From Planctomycetota bacterium (GTDB lineage: Bacteria > Planctomycetota > Planctomycetia > Gemmatales > Gemmataceae), in NCBI GenBank assembly GCA_003669555.1, contig QWOS01000127.1:17253-81252 (forward strand): 64,000 nucleotides of DNA, given 5' to 3'. The position numbers and the translations under genes were made by a program. Under the pieces are notes generated by a model. The model did not search any database. It was given only the letters and a program-made list of their open reading frames with translations, and had not been told where the DNA came from. Below, piece after piece: positions 1-10,133 of this stretch (position 1 is the stretch's first letter; each line of letters begins with the position of its first letter).

Positions 1-1597
1 AAACAATGGCCGAGCGCACCTCCCGGCTGGCATCGTATACCACCACCAGCGACGGCCTGGGCTGGGCCAGCAACTGGTTCTCGCGCAGGCGCCTGAAAAT
101 ATTCTCCACATCCACGATGGCATCATCCACCAGCTCACCCATAGCCACGGCAATCCCGCCCAGTGTCATCACATTGATCGAAAGGCTGGTTCCGGTGAGA
201 AAGCCAATCAGGTGAAAAACCAGCACCGTCACCACCAAAGATAGCGGGATCGCCGTCAGGGTGATGAAGGTGGTTCGCAAGTTGAGGAGAAACAGGAACA
301 GCACAATGACAACCAGGGCGCCACCGATGGCCAGAGCCTCGCCCACATGATAAATGCCCCGATCAATGAAGTCCTTCAGTTGAAACAGGTCGGTATTGAT
401 CACCAGATCGGCCGGTAACGACTCGCCCGTTTCCCGCAGAGCCGCCTTGACCCGGTTGGTCAATCCGCCCGTGTCCGCATGAGGCTGCTTGACCACGGTG
501 ATCACCACGGCATCGAGACCATCAACACCTGCATCGCCACGCCTGGGTGCCGGACCTTCGCGCGCGGTGGCCACCTGGTCAAGCAAAATGGTCCGGTAGT
601 TCTGCGCCTTGACTGGCACCTTGCGCAGGTCTTCCAGCACCTTGGCGGGATCGGGGCCCAGGCGGGCAATCACCCGGACCGGACTTTCGGTTTGCCCCCC
701 CTCGGTGAAACCACCGGAGGCATTGAGATTGTTCTCACCAATAGCCAGATCCACATCCGCCAGGGTGACACCATACTCGAGCAATTTTTCAGGGTCGATC
801 AGCACCTGGTACTGTTTGCGATCGCCGCCCAGGACGATCACCTCAGCCACCCCCGGCTCTTTCAGCAACCGGGGCCTGACCACCCAGTCAGCGATGGTGC
901 GCAGGGCCATACGGCCTTCTTCCGGACTCGGGAACGACACCACTTGCTGGAATCCGTCCTGGAAAAAAGTGGCCACCCGCCCGGGCTCGCCCCCGCTCCA
1001 TTGCACCCCGGTGGGGCGTGCCTCTTTCCAGGTGCTGAAATGGTCCCGCGAACCGGGAAACCAGAGTGTCAGATCAACGGCCTGACCTTTTTCGACCCTT
1101 TCCGCCAGCCAGCCGGTTCGACCCACTGGCGCCAACTCCCCGCCGGAAGGCCCCTTCTGACGATAGAGGCCCACATGCAGGATTTGCCCCATGATCGAAC
1201 TGGGGGGCGTCATCACGGGCCGGATGTCAGGCGGCAAGGTGCTGGAAATCGCCGCCAGACGCTCGCCCACATTCTGACGGGCGTGACGCACTTCTGTGCG
1301 CCAGTTGAACTCCACATAGACCACCGCCAAACCCTGGCTGGACTGACTGCGAACAGCCTGCACGCCCGGCGCACCCAGAATTGCGGTTTCCAGGGGCTGG
1401 GTAACCAGAGACTCCACTTCCTCCGGCGAAAGGCCGGGACATTCGGTCAATAGGACAACCCGGGGCCGATCGAGATCGGGAAACACATCCAGTGGCATGA
1501 CAGTGGCCAGGTAGCCACCCAGGACCGTGGCCAGCAGCGCCACGAACAGCACTAGCCCCCGGTGGCGGAGGGAAAAGCGGATCAGATGATTCAACAT
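1..1597 (-). CDS. Efflux RND transporter permease (HME/CzcA-like), partial, runs off the left window edge
   Basis: Read by hand on the minus strand from ATG at 1597: MLNHLIRFSLRHRGLVLFVALLATVLGGYLATVMPLDVFPDLDRPRVVLLTECPGLSPEEVE...; later GELVDDAIVDVENIFRRL. Open to position 1, so absent from the ORF track. Confidence 0.85.
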   Translation of the reverse strand, partial: MLNHLIRFSLRHRGLVLFVALLATVLGGYLATVMPLDVFPDLDRPRVVLLTECPGLSPEEVESLVTQPLETAILGAPGVQAVRSQSSQGLAVVYVEFNWRTEVRHARQNVGERLAAISSTLPPDIRPVMTPPSSIMGQILHVGLYRQKGPSGGELAPVGRTGWLAERVEKGQAVDLTLWFPGSRDHFSTWKEARPTGVQWSGGEPGRVATFFQDGFQQVVSFPSPEEGRMALRTIADWVVRPRLLKEPGVAEVIVLGGDRKQYQVLIDPEKLLEYGVTLADVDLAIGENNLNASGGFTEGGQTESPVRVIARLGPDPAKVLEDLRKVPVKAQNYRTILLDQVATAREGPAPRRGDAGVDGLDAVVITVVKQPHADTGGLTNRVKAALRETGESLPADLVINTDLFQLKDFIDRGIYHVGEALAIGGALVVIVLFLFLLNLRTTFITLTAIPLSLVVTVLVFHLIGFLTGTSLSINVMTLGGIAVAMGELVDDAIVDVENIFRRLRENQLLAQPRPSLVVVYDASREVRSAIV

Positions 1598-1617
1598 GGC
1601 CGCCCCTCCCTGCCCGG

Positions 1618-3045
1618 TCAGTGACCGCCCTTGTGCACGCTGCCATCAGCATGGATATGAAAACCCTGGGTACCGCCAGATTGGGCCTTGATCATCCGGT
1701 TCAACTGGATCGCCCCTGTCTGGGCCACATAAATCCCCGCAGGAACACTGCCATCGTTGGCGATCACCACGCGCGACCTGTCCTGGTGGATAATTTGCAC
1801 CGGTTTACGATCAAAGATATCGCCATTTTGCCTGAAAACGAAAGCCTCGCCCCCTTCCCGCGCGACCGCCTCCAGCGGCAGGACAAACACATTGTCGAGT
1901 TTTTCGGTACGCAGATTGATCCGCACCCTCTGGCCTGGCCTAAAACGCCAGAAAACCTGCGATTTCCCATCGCGTTCGAGCAATTTTGACTGATTGTCAA
2001 AGCGGATCAGAAAATGAAAAGTCCGGGTTTCCGGATCGATGCTATTGGAGATGGAGTTGATGGCCATGGCCTGACCAAGCGGTGGCCAGTTCGCCCCATC
2101 TGTCTCGCCAAAATCAATATCCAGCGGCAGCATCTCCCGGAGCGAACGCTCCAGCAAGGGCAATTCGTCGCGGAAAGCGCTCCCTTCGATGCAAAGCAAT
2201 TGATGATTGGCCACCAGGCAAAAAGTTTGACCGGCCTGCATCTGGTGGCCAAGTTCGACCTTCAGTTCCTGAATCTCCAGCAAACCCTGCCCCAGGCTTC
2301 CCGGTTTTTCCGGAACCGGGGCTGGTATCAGACCGATGGCCGGTGGGCCCGGTGCCTTGATGGTGATTTCACTGACAAACCTGCCTTCCGCCGCAGCATT
2401 GACCTGCTCGGGTGAAAGCCCACGATTGATCAATTCTTGACGGTAGGCTTTGGTGGCCACTTCCAGGCGGGTGATCTGGTTCTCCACCTCAATGATCCGG
2501 AACCCGGAAACAGCATCGGACACCTCGGCCAACCGTTGGCGCTGAGCCTGGGCCAGGCGGATATCCTGCGCGGCCTTGAACAGGTCTGTCTGGGTGAGAT
2601 GGAGAGACTCGCTTAGCAGCTTGATGGTGAACAACGGCTCACCCACGCGCACCGTATCACCGGGCACGCGCAAAATGCGTGAAACCACACCCGTGGCCGG
2701 TGCCACCACACCCCGGTCACTGAAACCCGGGCGGTCGATGACCATTCCGGGTACGGTGATGGATTTCCAGTAAGCTTGCCCTTGCAGTGGCAAAGTGACC
2801 ATGTGCAGATTTTTCTGGGCCTGGGGAGAAAGTAGAACCTGCCCGCCCTCCACGACTGCTCCCTGTCCCACATGGGGAGGGACCGGTTCAGTGACCTGGG
2901 GCAGCAATCCGGGTAACCAGACCGACCTGGTGAAAAAGCAAAGCAGTCCCACCCCTCCCACCACCGTGAGTGAAGCAATGGATGCCAAAATGCGCCAGAT
3001 CGGCCCGCCAGCCTGGCGCATCGCACCCCCAGGTGAGGTAGTCAT
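1618..3045 (-). CDS. Efflux RND transporter periplasmic adaptor subunit (HlyD/CzcB-like)
   Basis: 475 aa; N-terminal TM segment; VVAPATGVVSRILRVPGDTVRVGEPLFTI lipoyl-like motif; directly upstream of an RND gene. Confidence 0.82.
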   Translation of the reverse strand: MTTSPGGAMRQAGGPIWRILASIASLTVVGGVGLLCFFTRSVWLPGLLPQVTEPVPPHVGQGAVVEGGQVLLSPQAQKNLHMVTLPLQGQAYWKSITVPGMVIDRPGFSDRGVVAPATGVVSRILRVPGDTVRVGEPLFTIKLLSESLHLTQTDLFKAAQDIRLAQAQRQRLAEVSDAVSGFRIIEVENQITRLEVATKAYRQELINRGLSPEQVNAAAEGRFVSEITIKAPGPPAIGLIPAPVPEKPGSLGQGLLEIQELKVELGHQMQAGQTFCLVANHQLLCIEGSAFRDELPLLERSLREMLPLDIDFGETDGANWPPLGQAMAINSISNSIDPETRTFHFLIRFDNQSKLLERDGKSQVFWRFRPGQRVRINLRTEKLDNVFVLPLEAVAREGGEAFVFRQNGDIFDRKPVQIIHQDRSRVVIANDGSVPAGIYVAQTGAIQLNRMIKAQSGGTQGFHIHADGSVHKGGH

Positions 3046-3399
3046 CCGCTTGATTCCTCAAGAAACACCGGATACCCAGAAAATGGCCCCCTGCTTTGTC
3101 GCAGAGTGGTGTTACCGTCTGAATTCAGCAAGGTGATGTCACGCCACAGGGTTGATAACATGCGGTTGACCAGTCTTCAGCATACCGAACATGCCAGCAC
3201 GGCAATCTGTCTATCGGTTTCAGTACTTTTCCCGACAATGTAACTTGTTCTATCATAGTGCAAACCGCAAATCCGGGTCAATCCATGGAAAGTAATACAC
3301 AGGTATAACCACGCCATCTTGTGTGCAACCAGACTGAAACCCTAACAGGCCAACAGCTTTACCCAGCCAGAAGCAACTCCGCGAATCGGTTTACCCGGG

Positions 3400-6300
3400 C
3401 TATTCCTCGCCGGCCTGTGCCTCCAGCAAAGGCGGGTCGAACCAGCGGTAGATGGCCGGCAGCACCAACAAGGTGAGCAGGGTGGAGGTAATCAGGCCAC
3501 CAATCACCACCGTCGCCAGGGGGCGCTGCACCTCGGCACCCGAGTCGGTGGAGATGGCCATGGGAATGAAGCCCAGCATGGCCACCAGAGCGGTCATCAA
3601 AACCGGTCGCACACGGGTCATGGCTCCCTCGCGGGCGGCCGCCCTGGCCGGCATGCCGGCCTTGCGCAGATCGACGATACAGGTCACCAGCACCACGCCG
3701 TTGAGCACCGCCACACCAAAGAGGGCGATGAAACCGACACCTGCCGAGATGGAAAAAGGCAAACCGCGCAGCCAGAGGGCGAGGATGCCCCCGGTGGCGG
3801 CCAGCGGGACATTGAGAAAGATCAGGCCGGCCAGACGGGCGGAATTGAAGGTCATCTGCAGCAGGGCGACGATGAGGAACAAGGCGATGGGCACCGCGAT
3901 CATCAGCCGTTTGGTCGCCTCCTCAAGGTTCTTGAACTGGCCACCCCAGGTGAGCATGTAGCCGGCTGGCAGCTTCACTTCCCGCTCCACGGTGGCGCGG
4001 GCCTCGTTGACAAAGCCCGCCAGGTCACGGCCACGGACATTGCACTGGATGATGGTCCGCCGGCGCACATTGTCACGGCTGATTTGGGCCGGGCCATCTT
4101 CCAGCCGCAGGTCGGCCACCTGCGACAGGGTGACATGGCGGCCTTTGCCATCCGCCATTTGAATGCCCTTGATGCGCTCAAAGTCGCCACGCCACTCAGG
4201 GGCGAGGCGCACCATCAGGGGGAAACGCCGCTGCCCCTCGTAAACCTGCCCCACTTCGCGGCCACCGATGATAGAGACCGCGTCGAGCACATCGCGGGCA
4301 TTGAGGCCGTAGCGGGCGATCTGGTTGCGCTGGATGACGACCCGCAGGTAGGGGAGGCCACCGGTTTGTTCAGCCTGGACATCCGCCGCGCCTGGCACGC
4401 GTGAGAGCGACCGCACCACCTGTTCAGCCTTGTCGCGCAAGGTCTGCAAATCGTCGCCATAGAGGCTGATGCCCACATCTGAGCGCACCCCGGCCACCAG
4501 TTCGGCAACGCGCAGCTCAATGGGCTGGGAGAAGCTGTAGGCGTTGCCGGGAACCTGCTCTTCGAGGGCCTCCTCCAGCGCCTTCACCAGATCGGCTTTG
4601 GATGCATAACTCCATTCAGCCGACGGTTTGAGATTGATGATGATGTCTGTGAGATTGACAGTCATGGGGTCGTTGGCGATCTCGGGCCGCCCTGTCTTGC
4701 TGATCACACCGGCCACCTCGGGGAAGGCCATCAGGCATTTTTCGATCCGGGTGGTCATCTCCACCGAAGTTTCCAGCGAGACGCTGGGCAGTCGGACCGC
4801 CTGGATGGCCAGGGAGCCCTCATCGAGCTTGGGAATGAATTCACCACCCAGCCCGTAGCCGATGAGCAGGCTGGCCAGGAAGGACAGGCCGGTGGCAGCC
4901 AGCACCATGCCGGGAATATCCATCACCAGATCCAGCATGGGCCTGTAAACGGCTTTGGTAGCCCGGACGATCCAAGGCTCGCCCTCACTGACTCCACGAA
5001 GGAAGATCGCCGCCAGCACGGGCATGAGGGTGAGCGTGAGGATCAGGGAAGTGAGCAGGGCGAATATCACGGTCATCGCCATGGGCTTGAACATCTTGCC
5101 CTCCAGGCCCCGCAGGGTGAGGATGGGCAGATACACCAGCAGGATAATGCCAACACCAAAAATCACCGGCCGGGCCATCTCGCAACAGGCGTCGCGCACG
5201 ACAGACATAGGGGCGCGGTCCTTGCGATGGTGGTGCCGCCACTCACCCACCCGCCGCACCACATTCTCGATCAGCACAACCGATCCATCAACAATAAGTC
5301 CGAAGTCGATGGCCCCCAGGCTCATGAGGTTACCGGACAATCCGGCCAGCTTCATGCCGATGAAAGCCCCCAGCATGGCCAGAGGCACCGCCAGGGCGAC
5401 AATCAGGCCAGCCCGGAAGCTTCCCAGCAGGAAAAGCAGCACCAGAATCACCAGCACGCCTCCCTCGATCAGATTTTTGGTGAGGGTGTGGATGGTCTTT
5501 TTCACCAACTCGGTGCGATCATAAAAAGTGTCGATGGTCATGCCTTCAGGCAGGGTTTTCTGGATCTCGGCGATCCGGGCCTTGACGGCTTCCACCACCG
5601 TGCGGGCGTTATCGCCAGCCAGGAGCATGACCACCCCCACTACCGCCTCACCTTTGCCATCGCGGGTAACAGCCCCCTGGCGAAGCCGGGGGGCGAAGTT
5701 TACCTCGGCCACATCGCGGAGGTAAACGGGCGCGCCATCCAGGCGGGTGTCGAGGACAATGTTACGGATGTCGTCGAGGCTGCTGATGAGTCCCTCGGCG
5801 CGCACCACCCGCTGCTCCTGCGACCGCAAGATGAGATAGCCACCGCCTTCGTTGCCGTTGTTCTGGCGCAAAGCCTCCATCACCTTGTCAATCGGGATGC
5901 GGAAATCGAGCATGCGGCCCGGATCGAGCTGCACCTCGTAGACACGGGCCTCACCGCCGTTGACATTGACTTCGATCACGCCCGGGACACCCCGGAGCTG
6001 GTAGGCGATATGCCAGTCAAGCGTCTCGCGCAGCCGCATGAGTGAATGGCTATGACCGGGCTTGTTGGCCACCTCGAACTGATAGATCTCCCCCAGCCCC
6101 GTGGCAATGGGCCCCAGCATGGGGCTGGGTATCTCGGGGGGTATGTTTTCCCGGGCCTGCCCCAGGCGCTCCAGCACCTGCTGCCGGGCCCAGAAGATGT
6201 CGCAACCCTCCTCGAAGACCACGGTCACCACAGACAAACCAAACTGTGAAACGGAACGGATCTCCTCTACCCGCGGAATGCCGCTCATGGCTGATTCAAC

Positions 6301-6561
6301 CGGGAAGGTAATGAACTGTTCGGTTTCCTCGGGAGCCAGGGCCGGGGCGGTGGTCATCACCTGCACCTGCACATTGGTCACATCGGGCACAGCATCGACG
6401 GGCAGGCCAAGCATGGCGTAAATGCCACCCAGGGCCAGAAGCGCGGTTGCCAGCGCCACCAGGAAGCGGTTTTCAAGGGCCCATAGAATCAGCTTGGTCT
6501 GCACGAAAAGATCTCCAGCCAGGCTTGCGGGTTGCGGCGTTTTCCAATCAATCCCCGGCAA
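3400..6561 (-). CDS. CusA/CzcA family heavy-metal efflux RND transporter permease
   Basis: 1053 aa; full RND architecture with GAIDFGLIVDGSVVLIENVVRR. Confidence 0.93.
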   Translation of the reverse strand: MPGIDWKTPQPASLAGDLFVQTKLILWALENRFLVALATALLALGGIYAMLGLPVDAVPDVTNVQVQVMTTAPALAPEETEQFITFPVESAMSGIPRVEEIRSVSQFGLSVVTVVFEEGCDIFWARQQVLERLGQARENIPPEIPSPMLGPIATGLGEIYQFEVANKPGHSHSLMRLRETLDWHIAYQLRGVPGVIEVNVNGGEARVYEVQLDPGRMLDFRIPIDKVMEALRQNNGNEGGGYLILRSQEQRVVRAEGLISSLDDIRNIVLDTRLDGAPVYLRDVAEVNFAPRLRQGAVTRDGKGEAVVGVVMLLAGDNARTVVEAVKARIAEIQKTLPEGMTIDTFYDRTELVKKTIHTLTKNLIEGGVLVILVLLFLLGSFRAGLIVALAVPLAMLGAFIGMKLAGLSGNLMSLGAIDFGLIVDGSVVLIENVVRRVGEWRHHHRKDRAPMSVVRDACCEMARPVIFGVGIILLVYLPILTLRGLEGKMFKPMAMTVIFALLTSLILTLTLMPVLAAIFLRGVSEGEPWIVRATKAVYRPMLDLVMDIPGMVLAATGLSFLASLLIGYGLGGEFIPKLDEGSLAIQAVRLPSVSLETSVEMTTRIEKCLMAFPEVAGVISKTGRPEIANDPMTVNLTDIIINLKPSAEWSYASKADLVKALEEALEEQVPGNAYSFSQPIELRVAELVAGVRSDVGISLYGDDLQTLRDKAEQVVRSLSRVPGAADVQAEQTGGLPYLRVVIQRNQIARYGLNARDVLDAVSIIGGREVGQVYEGQRRFPLMVRLAPEWRGDFERIKGIQMADGKGRHVTLSQVADLRLEDGPAQISRDNVRRRTIIQCNVRGRDLAGFVNEARATVEREVKLPAGYMLTWGGQFKNLEEATKRLMIAVPIALFLIVALLQMTFNSARLAGLIFLNVPLAATGGILALWLRGLPFSISAGVGFIALFGVAVLNGVVLVTCIVDLRKAGMPARAAAREGAMTRVRPVLMTALVAMLGFIPMAISTDSGAEVQRPLATVVIGGLITSTLLTLLVLPAIYRWFDPPLLEAQAGEE

Positions 6562-8116
6562 GTTGTTCCTTGAACAGCTCGCTTTTCAGGATGAAACCTC
6601 CAGCCACCACCACCTCAATCCCCTCTTTGAGCCCGTCACGCACCTCCACACGCCCACCAGCTTCCCTACCAAGGGTGACATCAATCCGGTGGAAGTTTTC
6701 TGCAGAGTCGCGGACAAAAACAAAAGCCTGGGTGTCGACCCGCTGCACCGCCTCAAGAGGCACCTGCAGCACGCCGGGATCAGCGCGCACCAGCTCCACC
6801 TCCACGAACATGCCCGGCTTCCACTGGCGGTTCCGGTTGTCGACGCCGGCGAGCAGATTGACGGTGCGGGTGTTGGGGTCCACCACATCACCGGTGTAGA
6901 GAACCCTGGCCTCTTGCGAAATAGCGCCGCGATCTCCAGTGTCAAACCGCACCACACCCCCAGCCAGGGCCTGGGCCAGAACGATATCGCGCTGGGGCAC
7001 ATCGGCCTTGAGCCACAGGCGGGACAGGTTGGCCACCTGAAACATCTGCACCAGCGGGCCAGTGCGCTCGCGCAGCACGGCATGCTGCTCGATGATGGTG
7101 CCGGCAATGGGTGAGCGCACCGCATAGCGCGACACCTTCTCGCCCTCGGCCAGAGGGTTGAGGGACTCCACCTCGGACCGGGAAAAGCCCAGCATGAGAA
7201 GATTGGCTTTGCTGAGCGCCTCGGCTGTGCTGGCATCACCCAGCTTCTGGTCGCTGAGGCGCAATTGCTGGGCGGACTGGAATTTCAACTCCTCGCACAG
7301 GGCGAAAAAGCTGGCTTCGGCAGCCTCGCTGTCGGCGCGCAGCTTAAGCAGGCTCGACTGCGAAACGGCCCCCAGCACATCGGGCTGATTGACCGCATCA
7401 TACTGCGACTTGGTCTGCAATCGGCGGCTGTAGGCCGTCAGCAACTGCTGGCGCAGGTCGCCCAGGGAACGATTGCGGAACATCCGCTCGATTTCGGTGA
7501 TTGGCTTGTTGGCCAGCAGCGCCACAACCAGCTCATGGGTGTTGCTAGTGACCTCCGCGGTCCAAAGATGCAGGGCGTTGGCATGGGACAGCGCCAAACG
7601 GGCGCGCACCAGATCGAGCTTGGACTGCGCCACCTCGCGGCAATCAAGAGTGGCCAGCACATCGCCCGGATTCACCTCCTGCCCCAGGCGGGCATTGACC
7701 TCCTGGATAATACCTTCCACCATAGGGTTGATATGCGCCAGCAGGGTCTCATCCAGTGCCAGTCGCCCGGGAACCCGCACCACCTGGCGAAAAGGCTGGG
7801 CCACCAGTTTTTCGGCGCGGATGCCGGCCAGGGTCACCGCTTCTTCTTTCAGGTGAACCATCGCACCATTGCCGGTGGGGGACTCACCCGCGTCGGCAAC
7901 TGTCTCTTTCTTGTTCTCGCCCAGAAACAGCCGGACGGCTCCCAGAGCCAGTCCCGTCGCTGCCACCGCCAGCAGTGCGGCACCCACCACCCAGTTGGCC
8001 AATGCCTTGCGTGGGGGTATTGGGGACGATGTGGCCGAGACCTGAACCGGTTGACCCGTCATGGCAATTCTCTTTTTCTTCAGGTGGGATGCGGAAATGG
8101 CTGGATGTATCGGCAT
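6548..8116 (-). CDS. Efflux RND transporter periplasmic adaptor subunit (CzcB/CusB-like)
   Basis: 522 aa; overlaps the downstream RND gene; SPIAGTIIEQHAVLRERTGPLVQMFQVANLSRLWLKADVPQRD; true start possibly 8062. Confidence 0.9.
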   Translation of the reverse strand: MPIHPAISASHLKKKRIAMTGQPVQVSATSSPIPPRKALANWVVGAALLAVAATGLALGAVRLFLGENKKETVADAGESPTGNGAMVHLKEEAVTLAGIRAEKLVAQPFRQVVRVPGRLALDETLLAHINPMVEGIIQEVNARLGQEVNPGDVLATLDCREVAQSKLDLVRARLALSHANALHLWTAEVTSNTHELVVALLANKPITEIERMFRNRSLGDLRQQLLTAYSRRLQTKSQYDAVNQPDVLGAVSQSSLLKLRADSEAAEASFFALCEELKFQSAQQLRLSDQKLGDASTAEALSKANLLMLGFSRSEVESLNPLAEGEKVSRYAVRSPIAGTIIEQHAVLRERTGPLVQMFQVANLSRLWLKADVPQRDIVLAQALAGGVVRFDTGDRGAISQEARVLYTGDVVDPNTRTVNLLAGVDNRNRQWKPGMFVEVELVRADPGVLQVPLEAVQRVDTQAFVFVRDSAENFHRIDVTLGREAGGRVEVRDGLKEGIEVVVAGGFILKSELFKEQLAGD

Positions 8117-8162
8117 GGCGGGTTGCTGACGCAGCCCGGCGTTGATTGAGTTCGAGAGGGGA

Positions 8163-8747
8163 TCAGAGGCGCAGGATCTGACACCGGCCCTGTAATGGCT
8201 GCGCAGGCCTGGGCCCCTCCACCCGGTGGATCGGGCGGCAACCAGCCAGCTTCAGTATCCCCGCAAGCCTTTCCGGAGGCTGGGCTTCCGCACACGGCAC
8301 AACCCGCGCCACGCCGGGAGCCGATGGCAGGGTGCCGTCGATATCGCCCATGGCGGTTGAGGGATCGTTGACCTGATGGTCAGGAATCTGGCAGTCGACG
8401 GGTTCGTGCAGCTCCAGGCCCCAGAAGAGGCGATGGCCATGGACCACCCAGGGATCGGCATCTTCGGCGGAATCAGAATCTGCCCCGCCAGGGGGCCTGT
8501 CCACGCCGGCAAGGTCTGGACTGCCATGGCGATGCGGTATTGCCCCGCCCGCATGCGTGTGCCGCACCATGAGCGTCGGGGCTTGCATGCAGACGGCCAA
8601 CAAAGCCAGGCAACCCAGCCAGAAGGAGGTTTGCCCGAACCCGTTATTGGTGCCCGCACCAGCCATGCTGCCACACCTGAGGTCACATTTGTCATTCAGG
8701 CAGACCGGAGCCGGTATATCCAGCCACATCCAGCTTGCCTGGATCAT
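8163..8747 (-). CDS. Small histidine-containing secreted/membrane hypothetical protein upstream of the efflux genes
   Basis: Hydrophobic segment SFWLGCLALLAVCMQAPTL followed by MVRHTHAGGAIPHRHG; same strand and adjacent to the adaptor; start uncertain. Confidence 0.55.
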   Translation of the reverse strand: MIQASWMWLDIPAPVCLNDKCDLRCGSMAGAGTNNGFGQTSFWLGCLALLAVCMQAPTLMVRHTHAGGAIPHRHGSPDLAGVDRPPGGADSDSAEDADPWVVHGHRLFWGLELHEPVDCQIPDHQVNDPSTAMGDIDGTLPSAPGVARVVPCAEAQPPERLAGILKLAGCRPIHRVEGPRPAQPLQGRCQILRL

Positions 8748-8792
8748 GTTAGCAGAAACAGGGCAAACCTGTCACTGCTTTGGCAGTGGCTG

Positions 8793-9968
8793 TCAGGTGG
8801 CAGCTTCAAATCCCAGGGCGTGCCGGGTGAGGGTTAAAAGACCTGTGACGGAAATAGCATCGGTTAGCGCCGCTGACGGGGCCGGCAAGTCAACCAGGGG
8901 TACCCCACCTGCCACCCCGGCCAAGGCCTTGTCAGCCCCGACCAGATAGTTGCGCTCGATACGCAAACCTCCCACACCTTCGATATAGGCTCCGGGTTCG
9001 AGAGTGAGCACATCGCCGGCCACTAGCACCTCCTGCCCACCCGGCACCAGAAAAGGCCCCTCCGGATGGCTCAGCCCCAAACCATGACCGGCATGGTGGG
9101 GGAAGGCGTCACCCAGGCCATCGGCGACAAAAGAATCCTTCATAGCGCGATGGACTTCGTGGGCGGTGACGCCGGGCAACAGTTTCGCCTCGGCAGCGGC
9201 CATCGCCCGGCGTGCGGACTCGTACAGGTGGGCTTGCCCCACCGTGGCTTTGCCCATGCACCAGGTAGCGGTGCAATCAGAACGGTAACCACCGATCACC
9301 ACCGAGAAATCGAGGATGAACAGGTCGCCGGGTTTCAGCACCCGGTCGGTGGGTGGGCCACCACCCCGGGAAGGCCCGGGGCTGACAGCAAAATCGCCAT
9401 AGACAATCAGCGGTTGCCCGGCTGCCAGAATGCAGGCCTGCAGCACGCCCGCATAGACCTGGGTTTCAGTCAGGCCCGGGCGGATGTTGGCCCGGGCCCA
9501 GGAATGGCCAGCCTCGGCAGCCTGGCAACAGCTTAACAACAGGGCGATCTCGTCGGGGTCTTTGGCCCGTCGCAGCCGGGACAGTTCGCTGACAAGACGG
9601 TCGGCCCCCGGCTGGCCGGGATGGTCATCAAAATGGCCCGGAAAACTGGCTGGCAGAGCGTGGACCACGGCCAGGGTACGGTTGCCGGCGGGTGGAATTC
9701 GGCCGTTGTACCATGGCACCTCATGGCGTTCGGTCACATGGCAGTCGGGGGCTGAATCAGGCAGGCGATCATCGTGCCACAATTCGCTGGAACCATCGGG
9801 ATGGAGGGCCAAAACCCCACCAAAACCCGCACCCAGGCTGCATGGGTCGACATGAAAACCCGCCAGGTAGCGCAGCGTGTCGGGCTGATCAAACCACAGG
9901 GTCTGAGCAGGCCGCAGGGCTTCGATCAATCGGTGGCGGCGGCGGGCACACCAGGCTTGTTCCAGCAT
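8793..9968 (-). CDS. M24 family Xaa-Pro aminopeptidase-like protein
   Basis: 391 aa; FILDFSVVIGGYRSDCTATWCMG, HHAGHGLGLSHPEGP, LTLEPGAYIEGVGGLRIERNYLV. Confidence 0.88.
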   Translation of the reverse strand: MLEQAWCARRRHRLIEALRPAQTLWFDQPDTLRYLAGFHVDPCSLGAGFGGVLALHPDGSSELWHDDRLPDSAPDCHVTERHEVPWYNGRIPPAGNRTLAVVHALPASFPGHFDDHPGQPGADRLVSELSRLRRAKDPDEIALLLSCCQAAEAGHSWARANIRPGLTETQVYAGVLQACILAAGQPLIVYGDFAVSPGPSRGGGPPTDRVLKPGDLFILDFSVVIGGYRSDCTATWCMGKATVGQAHLYESARRAMAAAEAKLLPGVTAHEVHRAMKDSFVADGLGDAFPHHAGHGLGLSHPEGPFLVPGGQEVLVAGDVLTLEPGAYIEGVGGLRIERNYLVGADKALAGVAGGVPLVDLPAPSAALTDAISVTGLLTLTRHALGFEAAT

Positions 9969-10133
9969 GAGTCAGGGGTCCTGTGTCGCACGATACCAGG
10001 GTTGGGTTGCACACCACAGTAGCGTGGTTGACACGATAGATGCTAGAATGTGAAGTCTGGAATGCAACCTTGACGAGCGGTTCTTGCCGGGCCAGCCAGG
10101 CCGGCCATGCAACGGGTTGAGAGGAAATAGACC

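Noticed and set aside
479-1453. 324 aa plus-strand ORF
   Set aside because: Antisense to the partial RND transporter read on the minus strand
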